Source of the DNA: Hymenobacter sp. BT730
GTDB lineage: Bacteria > Bacteroidota > Bacteroidia > Cytophagales > Hymenobacteraceae
Direction: 5' to 3'
DNA length: 64,000 bases
Assembly: GCF_030542105.1 (NCBI RefSeq)
Contig: NZ_JAUOFB010000001.1
Coordinates: forward strand, 992,001 to 1,056,000
The notes beneath the pieces were generated by a model. It saw only the letters and a program-made list of their open reading frames with translations. It was not told where the DNA came from and ran no database searches. This document shows, one piece after another, positions 31,879 to 40,593 of this stretch (position 1 is its first letter; each line of letters opens with the position of its first letter). The position numbers and the translations under genes are program-made.

Positions 31879-33642
31879 ATGGAACTGCAATGGTTTGAAA
31901 TGCGCGATGTGCGCAAGCGGAAACTCAATACGTCAGTCTGGATTCCGCTACAAGCCTCACAGGACGTGCTAGCGAAAGGAGAACATGGGCACCTAGGACA
32001 AGTAGAAGAATACTTCGGCGCCGGTTCTCTAGCTGTGCCTCTGGCCCGAAAAGCAGAAGCAATGGCCTTGGGCTGGAACCGAGTTGGCTCTGGGCCGGAC
32101 CATATACCATGGATTCATGAGGGCCGCTACGTACAAGCTGACACCCACGCCGACAACAATGGGTTGTTGCTTGGGCTCCGGCTGGTGCTGAAACAACACC
32201 TCAACCACGCTGAGCGCAACCAATGGCATTTGCACCAAGACCTTGTGCTTGCGCTGCATTTGCAGCGCGAAGGCGACATATGGGTGTGTCCGACGGAAGG
32301 CTACACCGAAGTGGCCCGGTTGCAACGGGGAGACAATGGCGAACCTTGCTTGCTGGAAATAAAAGCTGAGTACTTACGGGACTACCTGTGCGCCCGCGAA
32401 ATGGGGTTATATGTCAGCTCTTATCGCAGCCGCTACGAAGTAAAGGCAGATACCAATGGGATTGTCTGGCAAGCTAATCCAACTGTTGAGGAGGAAGCTG
32501 ACCAGCGGTGGGAAGGCCAGATTCAGGAAATAAATGAAGGTGGAATGCAGTTTGGAGCAGGCACCGCCTTTATTCACGTCGGGCGTAAAGAAGTGGACTT
32601 GGAAGACGAAGTGCCAGCCTACGGCTTGCCAGATGACGACGAGGTGGTCTTAGATTCCTGGCAGAGTACCGCACAGGGCCGCAAGCTATTTCGGGTATGG
32701 GGAGAGCTATGGCGTGATGAATGGCTAGAGCCTGCCAGTGCAAGCCCCCGTGTACGGGAAGACGATGTGCCCGCCACCAGCTTCTTCATCACCGACGCGT
32801 CGGGCCAGCGCGAAAGCCGTGACACCCTGGATCAGGGCAGCCGTTGGCTTTGGTTCCGGCCGCAAGTGATAATGGATTTGGTACACCGCCGGGGTGGAGC
32901 ACTGATGTGGTACACACGTGAAACCGGCCGCGTGAGCTGTTCGCCGGGCTACAATGTAGATTTCGGTCTCAATAAACTAGGTCTGGTTAATGTCTTTGCT
33001 AAAGACATCGGTAACCTGCCCGATTGGCAACAGCAACTGTGGGCCGGTAATAGTATTGGGCCTGACGGCGGGATTTCGCCTGAGCTGCACACCGTGCAGA
33101 TGCAAGCCATTCCGGCGGATACTCAAGCGCCCGAAGCCTTCTTTGGTAAGGGAATAGAACTCCTTAATAAGCTATTTGAACAGCATTACCAGGGGGTATT
33201 ATTCCGTGAGCATGAAATCTCCACAGACTTGATTGGCAAGGTTCACCGTTTTCGGGCAACCACTGAGGAAGGCCTGTATGAACTGGCCAAGGACGTTGCT
33301 CGCCTCACAGCCGACAGCCTCAATATTGGTGCATTGCACCAGCACACGCCCCCGCCAAAAGGGGAAAAGTGGGGGTCATTGAAATCATTAGAGAAGTTAT
33401 TGGCTCAAAGGGTTGGCCCCGAAAAGGCGCGTGCGTTGTTGACGCCCTTAGTCGGTACTTACGAATTGCGGCTTGCCGATGCGCACCTTCCAAGCAGCAA
33501 AACCAAGGATGCGCTGGCACTTGTAAACATCGATGAAACATTGCCTTTCGTGTGGCAGGGCTACCAACTTTTAGCTGCATGCACGGGGGCCATTTACCAG
33601 ATAGCTAAAGTGCTTAGTGCTGAAGGACAAATCGCGTCATAA
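31879..33642 (+). CDS. unknown protein of a candidate two-gene defence operon
   Basis: A 587-residue soluble protein that I cannot assign to a named family. Visible features: a Trp/His-rich N-terminal half (RNQWHLHQDLVLALHLQREG), the segment LLEIKAEYLRDYLCAREMGL, a beta-rich middle (GGMQFGAGTAFIHVGRKEVD, RWLWFRPQVIMDLVHRRGGA) and a helical C-terminal ~180 residues. No P-loop, membrane segment or signal peptide is seen. It ends 41 bp before the 1099-aa nuclease-like gene on the same strand. Location in an integrated element and pairing with a nuclease-like protein suggest an antiphage sensor or adaptor; this is inference. Confidence 0.75.
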   Translation: MELQWFEMRDVRKRKLNTSVWIPLQASQDVLAKGEHGHLGQVEEYFGAGSLAVPLARKAEAMALGWNRVGSGPDHIPWIHEGRYVQADTHADNNGLLLGLRLVLKQHLNHAERNQWHLHQDLVLALHLQREGDIWVCPTEGYTEVARLQRGDNGEPCLLEIKAEYLRDYLCAREMGLYVSSYRSRYEVKADTNGIVWQANPTVEEEADQRWEGQIQEINEGGMQFGAGTAFIHVGRKEVDLEDEVPAYGLPDDDEVVLDSWQSTAQGRKLFRVWGELWRDEWLEPASASPRVREDDVPATSFFITDASGQRESRDTLDQGSRWLWFRPQVIMDLVHRRGGALMWYTRETGRVSCSPGYNVDFGLNKLGLVNVFAKDIGNLPDWQQQLWAGNSIGPDGGISPELHTVQMQAIPADTQAPEAFFGKGIELLNKLFEQHYQGVLFREHEISTDLIGKVHRFRATTEEGLYELAKDVARLTADSLNIGALHQHTPPPKGEKWGSLKSLEKLLAQRVGPEKARALLTPLVGTYELRLADAHLPSSKTKDALALVNIDETLPFVWQGYQLLAACTGAIYQIAKVLSAEGQIAS

Positions 33643-33683
33643 GCGTATTTTTCGCTTGGTGTAAGCATATAAAACGTTTTGAT

Positions 33684-36600
33684 ATGTCCGATTCTAAGCA
33701 GCCGAAATCTTCTAAAGAGTATTCCCCCAAGGATTTCTTGCGAGGGCGTCGACCCGAGCAGTTCTCGGATTCGGTGCCAACCGAGCGGCAGCAGTTAGAC
33801 CGTTCATTGTTGGAGTACCACTTAGATACACTGACTAACCGGGGGCAGGAAAACGATTTCGAGACCTTTTGCCGCCGGTTGGCCGAACGCGAAATATGCC
33901 CCAACCTGATGCCCCACACCGGCCCTACTGGCGGCGGCGACAGCAAAGTAGATTCTGAAACTTATCCGGTGGCGGATGCGCTAGCTGAAGCGTGGTACTC
34001 GGGCATTGGCAGGGAAGCGGCTAGTGAGCGGTGGGCTTTTGCCATCAGCGCAAAAAAGGACTGGCGCCCGAAAGTGCAGTCAGACGTAGCCAAAATCATC
34101 ACCACGGATCGCGGTTATACCACTGTTTTCTTTTTCAGCAGCCGCTACATCCGCGACAAGGAGCGAGCAGAAGTAGAAGATGCTTTGGCGAAGAAGCATC
34201 AAGTGAAAGTGCACATTTTTGACCGAACATGGCTGCTGGACAAAGTGTTTGAGAATCGGCACGAGACATTGGCAATCGAAACTCTTCGTATGGCTGTACC
34301 GGTGCACCAACAGGTGCAGCCGGGCCCTCAGGATGCGCAGCGTCTTGTTGAATTGGAGGAGATGCAGACTCGCATCCGCGAAGCCATTAGTCAGCAGCAG
34401 TACTCGTCGGCACTGGTAGATGAATGCTTAGAAGCGGCCATCCTAGCCCGCCAATTGGAACGAGCAACCGATGAAACGGACGGGCTTTTTGCTCGCGCTA
34501 GTCGCCTAGCGGCCAAATACGGAACAGAGCAACAGGTCATTACTTGTTTATACCAAAGAGCTTGGACAGCCTATTGGTGGCATGAAGACCTGCTCTTGTT
34601 TGAAGAGCTGTACAGTAAGCTGGAGAAGGCAGTGGCTGGCACCCGCAATGTATTTGACTTGGAGCGCTTGCAAAACTTGTGGTCTATTTACCAAACGGCA
34701 GTTCGTCACAAAGACATCAACGCCGAACCGGGAGAAGTTGCTCGTAGAACAGAACTGCTCGTGACAGAGTTGACGCGGCTTAGCCATGAGGTGAGCCGAC
34801 CCAGCACGTCGCTACAAGCCCGATCACATTTACTATTAATTGAGTTATTACAACACATAAGCGACGCGGACTGGCCAGGCTTGGACGCGGTATTAGTAAA
34901 AATGCGAGCAGTTGTGCGGCAAAGCGCCGGGCTTGTAGGATTTGTACTCGACCCGCTAGTGGACGTGATAACTACCCTTGGCAAACTGGTGGTTGATCTG
35001 CCAGCATATGATTCATTGTTTGATGAATTAGTCGAGATTAGCTCAATAAGAAAAAGCGAAGTGGCTGGTGCTACCATGCTGGTGGAACGTGGCGTGCAGC
35101 AATGCGACGGTGGTAAGCCGGCAGAGGCGATAAAAAATTTCGGCAAGGCACTGGGCAAGCTGTACAAGCATGAAAGCCGGCGTGAGGCAGTGAAGGCTTT
35201 GGCCGTGTGCGGCGTGGCCTATGATAAGTTAAATCTTCACTGGGCAGCGCGTAACTCTATGCTGGTGTCAGCTTCTATTGCTACGGACGAGCATTGGCGC
35301 TACGGCGAAATTACGCCGGCTCAATACGCATCTTACAAGCGGCTTAGTTGGCTGGAACTGCAGTTAGGTAGGGTAGCATTTGCCTTGTCTTGGTTCGAGT
35401 CGTATCTCGTAGTAGGCAACATACTTCGGGACAAAAACTATGTGCTTGAAAACTTCGAGGAGGAGCAGCAGGAGTTTGACCTCGTGTTGGGCTTATTACT
35501 GCTGAAAACCGCCGCCCACGATTTGCCGTTGCTGCATCAACTTCCGGATAAGCTCGATACTCTTGGACTTTTCAATTCATCGTTGGCAGTGCTGTACGTG
35601 CTAGGCTATGAAGACGAGATTTTGAAAGAAGGCCCGTTTTCGGAGCAACCAGAAAATATTGCTGTCTTTTTTGAAAAGTGGCTCGACCAGCCGGCTAACA
35701 CTGATTTGCCTACTTTTCCTTCTTACTACGAAGGCGAGATAGTGCACCTGAGTAGCACTGTAATGGGCTGCCGGTTGGAAGTAACCGCCGTAAATGATTT
35801 GGCAGCTATTCTCTTAGCGGAGTCTTTGTTAGCAGGCTTTGAGAGTTTCCTAGCTACTAGCATCTCAACGGCTATTGTCTTAATGGAACCAGTGCTGACC
35901 ATTGATGTGCAACGGGACTCATTGGTAACTGAGCCGTTTGTGATAGAGCACGAAGAGCGCGAGGGTCGGCCACATATTCGCATTCGTTGCGGTCAGCTTA
36001 ACACACATTTTGCAACGCCGCAAGCTCAAACCGAATTCAAAGAAGCACTCACCCAACTGTTGTTCACCATGTTGGCCAGCGTAGTGATGCGAAGTGGTAT
36101 AGAAGAGCAGATGGCCGTGTTATTCCGCGACGAGTTGGCTATGTCGCGTGCAATCGATTTTTCTAACTCCTTTATCGCTACAACTAATGTGCTGGGTGAC
36201 GAACCCAAATATCGCATTTCGCATTGGGCCGTCTCTACCGGTCGCGAGTACCCTGCTAAGCGCACAAGGGCATGGTTTGAAAGTAGGCCAACCGCTACGG
36301 CTACCCCAAAACCTGCTGCTCCAATTAAGGATGCAAAACCGGATGCAGCTGTGGCACACGATGAAATTGAAATCAGCTCACTCCTGCGCCATGCCCTTTG
36401 GGACCGGGCGGGTTGGGTAGGAGTAGGGTTTGGTGGTTCGCCATCACTTCCATATCCTGTGCTGTGTTTACTGTTTTCAGATAAAGACGCGGGCTTGAAA
36501 ATCTTTGAACTATGGCGCAAAGAAATGGGATGGGAAGACACCGAGGATAAGTTGCGAATCTCCTTAATTCGGCGCTACGACCGCAACAATCCGTTAGCAT

Positions 36601-36983
36601 ACAGAGCAATTGTGGGCACCAACATAGATGCCCTTTCCCCGAAGCAGCGAGAGAAACGTCTGATAACGACGCACCGGGTGCACGTGATGGACAAACCCAC
36701 CACAAACAACATTGACCCTTTTATGGCGCATTTTCAACAAGCAGGTGCCTATGTGCTTATTCCTGGTGTATTTACAAGTCCCACGACTGAGCCGCTTTAT
36801 TTTCAGGAGTTGGGTATCCTCAAACGCAAAGTCTTCGTTCGTGAAGCATGGCAAGTAGGTCTTAATGACCCTGACTGCGCTGGCATAGCTTTACACGATG
36901 AGCCGGTGATTCCAGAAGGTGTCACAGAGCCACCGATTCTTACTCTACAAGCCATGATGCGTAGCGGGAGATGGGGCAGCTAA
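33684..36983 (+). CDS. large protein with Mrr-like nuclease N-terminus and helical repeats
   Basis: A 1099-residue protein. Residues ~55-200 look like a restriction-endonuclease-type (PD-(D/E)XK) fold: Glu60 in DFETFCRRLAE, Asp86/Asp90 in GPTGGGDSKVD, then Ser122-Ala-Lys124 in FAISAKKDW, a strand (YTTVFFFSSRYI) and a helix. The usual Glu/Gln of E-x-K is Ser here. Residues ~210-640 are helical and TPR-like (AVKALAVCGVAYDKLNLHWA), suited to target recognition. The C-terminal ~400 residues contain an unrecognised domain (RISLIRRYDRNNPLAYRAIV). No ATPase motif is seen. It is a likely effector, with the 587-aa protein as partner. Confidence 0.78.
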   Translation: MSDSKQPKSSKEYSPKDFLRGRRPEQFSDSVPTERQQLDRSLLEYHLDTLTNRGQENDFETFCRRLAEREICPNLMPHTGPTGGGDSKVDSETYPVADALAEAWYSGIGREAASERWAFAISAKKDWRPKVQSDVAKIITTDRGYTTVFFFSSRYIRDKERAEVEDALAKKHQVKVHIFDRTWLLDKVFENRHETLAIETLRMAVPVHQQVQPGPQDAQRLVELEEMQTRIREAISQQQYSSALVDECLEAAILARQLERATDETDGLFARASRLAAKYGTEQQVITCLYQRAWTAYWWHEDLLLFEELYSKLEKAVAGTRNVFDLERLQNLWSIYQTAVRHKDINAEPGEVARRTELLVTELTRLSHEVSRPSTSLQARSHLLLIELLQHISDADWPGLDAVLVKMRAVVRQSAGLVGFVLDPLVDVITTLGKLVVDLPAYDSLFDELVEISSIRKSEVAGATMLVERGVQQCDGGKPAEAIKNFGKALGKLYKHESRREAVKALAVCGVAYDKLNLHWAARNSMLVSASIATDEHWRYGEITPAQYASYKRLSWLELQLGRVAFALSWFESYLVVGNILRDKNYVLENFEEEQQEFDLVLGLLLLKTAAHDLPLLHQLPDKLDTLGLFNSSLAVLYVLGYEDEILKEGPFSEQPENIAVFFEKWLDQPANTDLPTFPSYYEGEIVHLSSTVMGCRLEVTAVNDLAAILLAESLLAGFESFLATSISTAIVLMEPVLTIDVQRDSLVTEPFVIEHEEREGRPHIRIRCGQLNTHFATPQAQTEFKEALTQLLFTMLASVVMRSGIEEQMAVLFRDELAMSRAIDFSNSFIATTNVLGDEPKYRISHWAVSTGREYPAKRTRAWFESRPTATATPKPAAPIKDAKPDAAVAHDEIEISSLLRHALWDRAGWVGVGFGGSPSLPYPVLCLLFSDKDAGLKIFELWRKEMGWEDTEDKLRISLIRRYDRNNPLAYRAIVGTNIDALSPKQREKRLITTHRVHVMDKPTTNNIDPFMAHFQQAGAYVLIPGVFTSPTTEPLYFQELGILKRKVFVREAWQVGLNDPDCAGIALHDEPVIPEGVTEPPILTLQAMMRSGRWGS

Positions 36984-37172
36984 TGCTAAAAAACCGGCAG
37001 ATACTTTTTGAGTAACTGATTTTGCAACAGTTGGTCCTATTAAGCCCCTTCACGGCCTATCCTGCCCGCACCCTGAATAAGCCGGTCTGCCTCCTGCTAC
37101 AGCTGCAGGACTTTTACAATGTTGTCATTGGCTTGGCCCGTTGCCCGTAGTTGCACGGCCTAGAACATGCCC

Positions 37173-37725
37173 CGCACAACCGATTCGTATCTGGCCCTCT
37201 GGGACGTCCCGAACCGCTTGCTGGGCCAGCACTGCTCCAAACCGAGTCTGAGTGGGGACATCACTTACTTGCCTAAACAGGGCGGTGGCTGGCTCTATTT
37301 AGCCACCTAGCTGGACCGCTGCTCACGCAAGGTAGAGGGATGCGAGTTACGCGAAACCATGCCTGAGGATCTGGTTAGCGAGGCCCTCCACCAAGCGCTA
37401 GCCGTGCGCCAGACCGCCGCGGGCCTGATCGTCCATTCGGACCAAGGCAGTCAGTACACCGCTACCCGGTTTAAGAACTTACTGGATCACTAGGGGCTTT
37501 GCCGAGCATGAGCCGGCGGAGCAACTGCTACGACAACGCCCACGCCGAATCGTTTCGGAGTCGGCTGAAACCGAATTACTCGATGGCGGCAGCTTCCCCG
37601 CCCTAGAAGAAACGCGCGTAGGAATTAGCCACTATATTGCCTACTACAACGCCGAACGCCGAACGGCGGCACTCGTCCCTCGGATATCAAACGCCCAACT
37701 TCTTCGAAACCCAACTCCAAACTAA
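37173..37725 (+). pseudogene. decayed IS3-family transposase (DDE integrase core)
   Basis: Reading across frames gives GDITYLPKQGGGWLYLAT, LIVHSDQGSQYTATRFKNLL, NCYDNAHAESF and ISHYIAYYNAERR. These are the three parts of an IS3-family orfB rve domain, including the second Asp (HSDQGSQYT) and the Glu (AESF). It is broken by in-frame stops (after YLAT and after LLDH) and at least two frameshifts, and the 5' part with orfA is missing. It is dead. It lies between the two candidate defence operons. Confidence 0.85.
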
Positions 37726-37837
37726 GTCGCAACTCTGTCCGGGTTAACTAGACCACCTCAATATTTGTCGGGCAAGGTGTACCGGCGGATATTGGAGCGA
37801 GTGGCGTCAATGACAAAAGTTACTCCTGATGTTGAGC

Positions 37838-37845
37838 TACCTTTG
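37838..37845 (+). promoter_or_regulatory. candidate -7 box for the ATPase operon
   Basis: TACCTTTG, 16 bp before the ATG at 37862, matches TAnnTTTG. No good TTG partner is at the usual distance. It implies a very short leader and a transcript independent of the upstream operon. Confidence 0.4.
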
Positions 37846-37861
37846 AGCTAACTACTTCTGC

Positions 37862-39142
37862 ATGAACATGAGCAAGCTAAAAGTAAAAAACTTTGGTCCT
37901 ATTACCACCGGTTTCACTGAGAACGATGGGTTTATGGATTTTCGTAAGGTAACGGTATTCATCGGCAACCAAGGCAGCGGCAAGAGTAGCGTAGCGAAGC
38001 TATTTTCTACGATGAGCTGGCTGGAGAAGGCGTTGTTTCAAGGACGAGTGACGCAGGATTATGTGACGAAATACAATAGATTCGTTAAAGAATATTGTGC
38101 GTATCAGAATCTGAAAAACTACTTCCGTGACGATACGGTAATAGAATATAGAGGACGGGCATATACGCTTATTTATCGAGATCGGAAGCTGGAAGTATAT
38201 GAGATTCTTCGTTTATCAGGAATGAAAACGCCAGAATACAAAGTGCCTCAAATAATGTATGTGCCAGCTGAACGTAATTTCCTGAGTGCTGTAGACGAAC
38301 CAGATAAATTGAAAGGGCTACCTAAGTCTTTGGTTACTTTTTGGGAAGAATTACGTCAGGCACAACGGGAATTACCAGCGGATTTTCTGCTGCCAATTGG
38401 TAATGTTCGGTTCACGTTTGATAAATCGAACAAGATTTCCCGACTTGTAGGACAAACTGCCGGGAACGTTCCCTATCGACTTCGGTTATCAGAGGCATCG
38501 AGCGGTTTTCAATCCTTTGTACCACTTCTACTAGTTTCTCGCTATCTGGCAGGCTCGATTTCCCGGGAACACGATGCTTCCCGGAGTGAATTAAGTGGAG
38601 AGGTTCTTCAAAAATTGCGTGTACGTATTGCCCAAATATTAGCCGATGATAAGCTGTCACTCGAGGTGCAGCAACAAGCTTTGGAAGCATTATCTTCCCA
38701 ATTTCGAAATGAAGTGTTTTTTAATATAGTGGAGGAGCCTGAGCAAAATCTGTTTCCAAAATCACAGCAGGTAATACTATATCAACTGCTGGAATTTGCT
38801 AATGCAACCCCAGGGAATGAATTGGTTTTGACTACCCATAGCCCATACATTATTAATTACCTCACGCTAGCTATCAAAGCTCATGAGGTTAAAAGAGTAA
38901 TTAATATTTCAAAACAAAACGATAAGCTCCAACGCAGACTGGCAGAAATAGTGCCCGATAATGCGGCGGTTATAGCTGAGGATGTAGTCGTGTATGAACT
39001 ATCCGAAACAGGCAAGATTTCGCTCCTGCCAATGTATGATGGACTGCCCTCCGACGACAACGACTTGAATGAAGCTCTAGGAGCGACCAATGCCCGCTTT
39101 TCCGACTTATTAGAGATAGAGCAGTATGCCCAACAAGGTTGA
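37862..39142 (+). CDS. ABC/OLD-type AAA ATPase of a candidate defence pair
   Basis: A 426-residue ATPase. Walker A is GNQGSGKS (35-42), the ABC-type signature is ASSGFQSF (213-217 core), Walker B is NIVEEPEQNLFP (Glu292 as the likely catalytic base) and the H-loop is TTHSPYI (His326). This layout matches the SMC/OLD-like AAA_15/AAA_21 group used in many defence systems with a separate nuclease. There is no TOPRIM domain after the ATPase, so it differs from OLD proper. Its last 17 bp overlap the downstream nuclease-like gene, implying a complex. An ATG at 37868 is an alternative start. Confidence 0.88.
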   Translation: MNMSKLKVKNFGPITTGFTENDGFMDFRKVTVFIGNQGSGKSSVAKLFSTMSWLEKALFQGRVTQDYVTKYNRFVKEYCAYQNLKNYFRDDTVIEYRGRAYTLIYRDRKLEVYEILRLSGMKTPEYKVPQIMYVPAERNFLSAVDEPDKLKGLPKSLVTFWEELRQAQRELPADFLLPIGNVRFTFDKSNKISRLVGQTAGNVPYRLRLSEASSGFQSFVPLLLVSRYLAGSISREHDASRSELSGEVLQKLRVRIAQILADDKLSLEVQQQALEALSSQFRNEVFFNIVEEPEQNLFPKSQQVILYQLLEFANATPGNELVLTTHSPYIINYLTLAIKAHEVKRVINISKQNDKLQRRLAEIVPDNAAVIAEDVVVYELSETGKISLLPMYDGLPSDDNDLNEALGATNARFSDLLEIEQYAQQG

Positions 39143-39683
39143 TTTTTTTACCACCCGATGTGCTGACGGATCTCTCTCAGATGATGTAACTAATGCTGCT
39201 GAGTTCGGTTTGTGTGACGACCCACATGTAGCAGGAACGCTTAAGAGTCGGGCCTACCTTGATACTAGCAATCCAAATAAATGGATAGCGACAGTTGATA
39301 ACGCTCCTCGGTACGAAGTAACGTTCAAAGGAATTGATGATTGTATCACTATTTACAAACCCGTTCCCCTGACAGATGGTAGCTTAGAAGAAGCAAGCCG
39401 TTGTGATGGGATGTTGCTGTATGAAGACAGTATTATTTTTGTGGAGTTAAAAGAGAAGCGGCGTAGTTGGCTAGAGTCATCAATAGGTCAATTAGAAGCT
39501 ACTATCAAAGTTTTTGCAGATTCCTACGATCTAACGATTTATAAGCGCCGGATGGCCTATAGTGTTAATAAAGCGCATCCACGGTTTAATGAATCCCGGA
39601 TTCAAAGTGCTAACTCCTTTTTCAAGGAAGCTGGTATAGTACTTAGAACGCAAGCGATGATCAAACTTGAGCCATTAGTGTGA
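39126..39683 (+). CDS. small PD-(D/E)XK-like nuclease partner of the ATPase
   Basis: A 185-residue protein. Asp94 in RCDGMLLYED, the Glu107-x-Lys109 pair in IIFVELKEKRR and Gln122 in IGQLEATIKVF, preceded by an acidic helix (SLEEASRCDG), reproduce the beta-hairpin/helix spacing of the PD-(D/E)XK nuclease core. The N-terminal ~60 residues (DFFTTRCADGSLSDDVTNAA) are a separate segment of unknown role. It overlaps the ATPase gene by 17 bp. Probable role: a DNA- or RNA-cutting effector gated by the ATPase. Similar ATPase/nuclease logic is seen in Septu and PARIS, but the effector family here is different. Confidence 0.72.
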   Translation: MPNKVDFFTTRCADGSLSDDVTNAAEFGLCDDPHVAGTLKSRAYLDTSNPNKWIATVDNAPRYEVTFKGIDDCITIYKPVPLTDGSLEEASRCDGMLLYEDSIIFVELKEKRRSWLESSIGQLEATIKVFADSYDLTIYKRRMAYSVNKAHPRFNESRIQSANSFFKEAGIVLRTQAMIKLEPLV

Positions 39684-39982
39684 AGATTGATCAGGAGTGC
39701 GCTTAGGCTTCAATGTACAAGTAATTCATAAGGATGTGGACCTGCTCAAGCTTATAGGTTCCTGCCACTCTAAAACATCAGCATGATCTGGATTGAAATT
39801 AAGCCCCAGAAAGCTGGCAATCATACATTACAGCAGAAGTAGTTAGAATCAAATGTAGGTATGCCACGCATACTTATCATTGCAGAAACTCGAGTATTAC
39901 ACGTAGGCAAACGACTTGGAATACAGGAGTAATAATGTGGAGAGCTATGGAGATGTATAACCTAAAGTATAACCCAAAAGCA
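39684..39982. other. right-end non-coding DNA of the element
   Basis: About 300 bp, AT-rich, between the nuclease-like gene and the terminator before the tRNA. No gene or long repeat is seen. Confidence 0.5.
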
Positions 39983-40018
39983 AATCAGCCACTTGCCTAG
40001 GTAGGTAAGTGGCTGATT
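39983..40018. terminator. element-borne terminator downstream of tRNA-Gly
   Basis: A 12-bp stem AATCAGCCACTT / AAGTGGCTGATT with a 12-nt loop, ending 2 bp before the right att repeat. On the minus strand it terminates the reconstituted tRNA transcript. It differs in sequence from the terminator at 20594-20627, so the element brought its own. Confidence 0.75.
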
Positions 40019-40019
40019 A

Positions 40020-40071
40020 TTAATGAGCGAGAAACGAGGCTCGAACTCGCGACCCTCAGCTTGGGAAGCTG
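40020..40071. repeat. right attachment repeat
   Basis: 52 bp identical to 20628-20679. It covers the 3' 46 nt of the intact tRNA-Gly plus 6 bp beyond the gene. Confidence 0.93.
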
Positions 40072-40098
40072 ATGCTCTACCAACTGAGCTACTCTCGC
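40026..40098 (-). tRNA. tRNA-Gly (anticodon CCC)
   Basis: A 73-nt cloverleaf: acceptor GCGAGAG / TTCTCGC, D-arm GCTC-AGTTGGTA-GAGC, anticodon arm TCAGC-TTCCCAA-GCTGA with anticodon CCC, T-arm GCGAG-TTCGAGC-CTCGT, discriminator T, and no encoded CCA. The gene is functional only because the element supplied an identical 3' half at integration. Confidence 0.96.
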
Positions 40099-40111
40099 GG
40101 GGTGTGGTAGG

Positions 40112-40141
40112 CAAAAATACACAGGCAAAACCAATATGCAA
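40112..40141 (-). promoter_or_regulatory. promoter of tRNA-Gly
   Basis: On the minus strand, TTG (40141-40139), 19 nt, then TATTTTTG (40119-40112), 14 nt before the tRNA 5' end: an excellent match to the Bacteroidota TTG-N17-23-TAnnTTTG consensus. It lies outside the element. Confidence 0.75.
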
Positions 40142-40278
40142 CCTGGGTAGGTAGGGGACTTACATTTGGGCTATTCAGGAATTCAGACCTGGCCTTCTGG
40201 AATTTCGTAGTAAAGGAGACCTCACCAGAACAGCTGTTGTGAATCAAAAGCTGTTTATTGCACCAAAATCCTTCTGCT

Positions 40279-40563
40279 ATGGCTACTCCTGCCGGACGGC
40301 GCCTTTCCGGGTTATTACTGATTATTCTGGGCAGTATTGGAGCTGCTCTGATGCTGGTACGAACGGTGACTCAGCTCTATCTGAGTGGCATGCTGCCAGG
40401 TAGCGGGCTTTTGCCTGAGCAAACTGTGCCGCTGGTACCGCTGCAGGATTGGCTGCTTACGCTGGCTACATTTGCCGCTTTCATCATTATTATTCGCTAC
40501 GGGCGACGGATGCGCCGCGACGCCCGAATCTCCGATGAGCCCGGCGACCATTCCATTTCCTGA
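40279..40563 (+). CDS. small two-helix membrane protein
   Basis: A 94-residue protein (start ATG 40279, MATPAGRRLSG) with two hydrophobic helices (about 10-33 and 58-78) and a basic C-terminal tail RYGRRMRRDARIS. No family is recognised. A TACATTTG box at 40161-40168 may drive it. It is followed after 30 bp by a GNAT gene on the same strand. Confidence 0.65.
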   Translation: MATPAGRRLSGLLLIILGSIGAALMLVRTVTQLYLSGMLPGSGLLPEQTVPLVPLQDWLLTLATFAAFIIIIRYGRRMRRDARISDEPGDHSIS

Positions 40564-40593
40564 TTCCTTCCGCGTTTCGGCGCGTCTTTTCCT

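Larger units (their letters stand above)
20628..40071. mobile_element. tRNA-Gly-integrated genetic element, about 19.4 kb
   Basis: Bounded by the perfect 52-bp repeats, whose spacing is 19,392 bp. A tyrosine integrase gene is the first gene inside the left end, followed by an unknown gene, two helix-turn-helix genes, a VirE/BT4734-like gene and a DUF3987 gene. That order is typical of Bacteroidota integrative elements. The remainder is cargo: a transporter/acetyltransferase set and two candidate defence operons. I find no relaxase, coupling protein or conjugation genes, so transfer would need a helper or a phage. Composition is mosaic: the int and right-hand defence parts are AT-richer than the chromosome, while 23.9-26.5 kb and 27.1-30.8 kb are GC-rich. 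Confidence 0.9.

Noticed and set aside
36984..37172. Possible upstream orfA of the IS3 remnant
   Set aside because: No helix-turn-helix transposase segment can be read in any frame between the 1099-aa gene and the orfB remnant.
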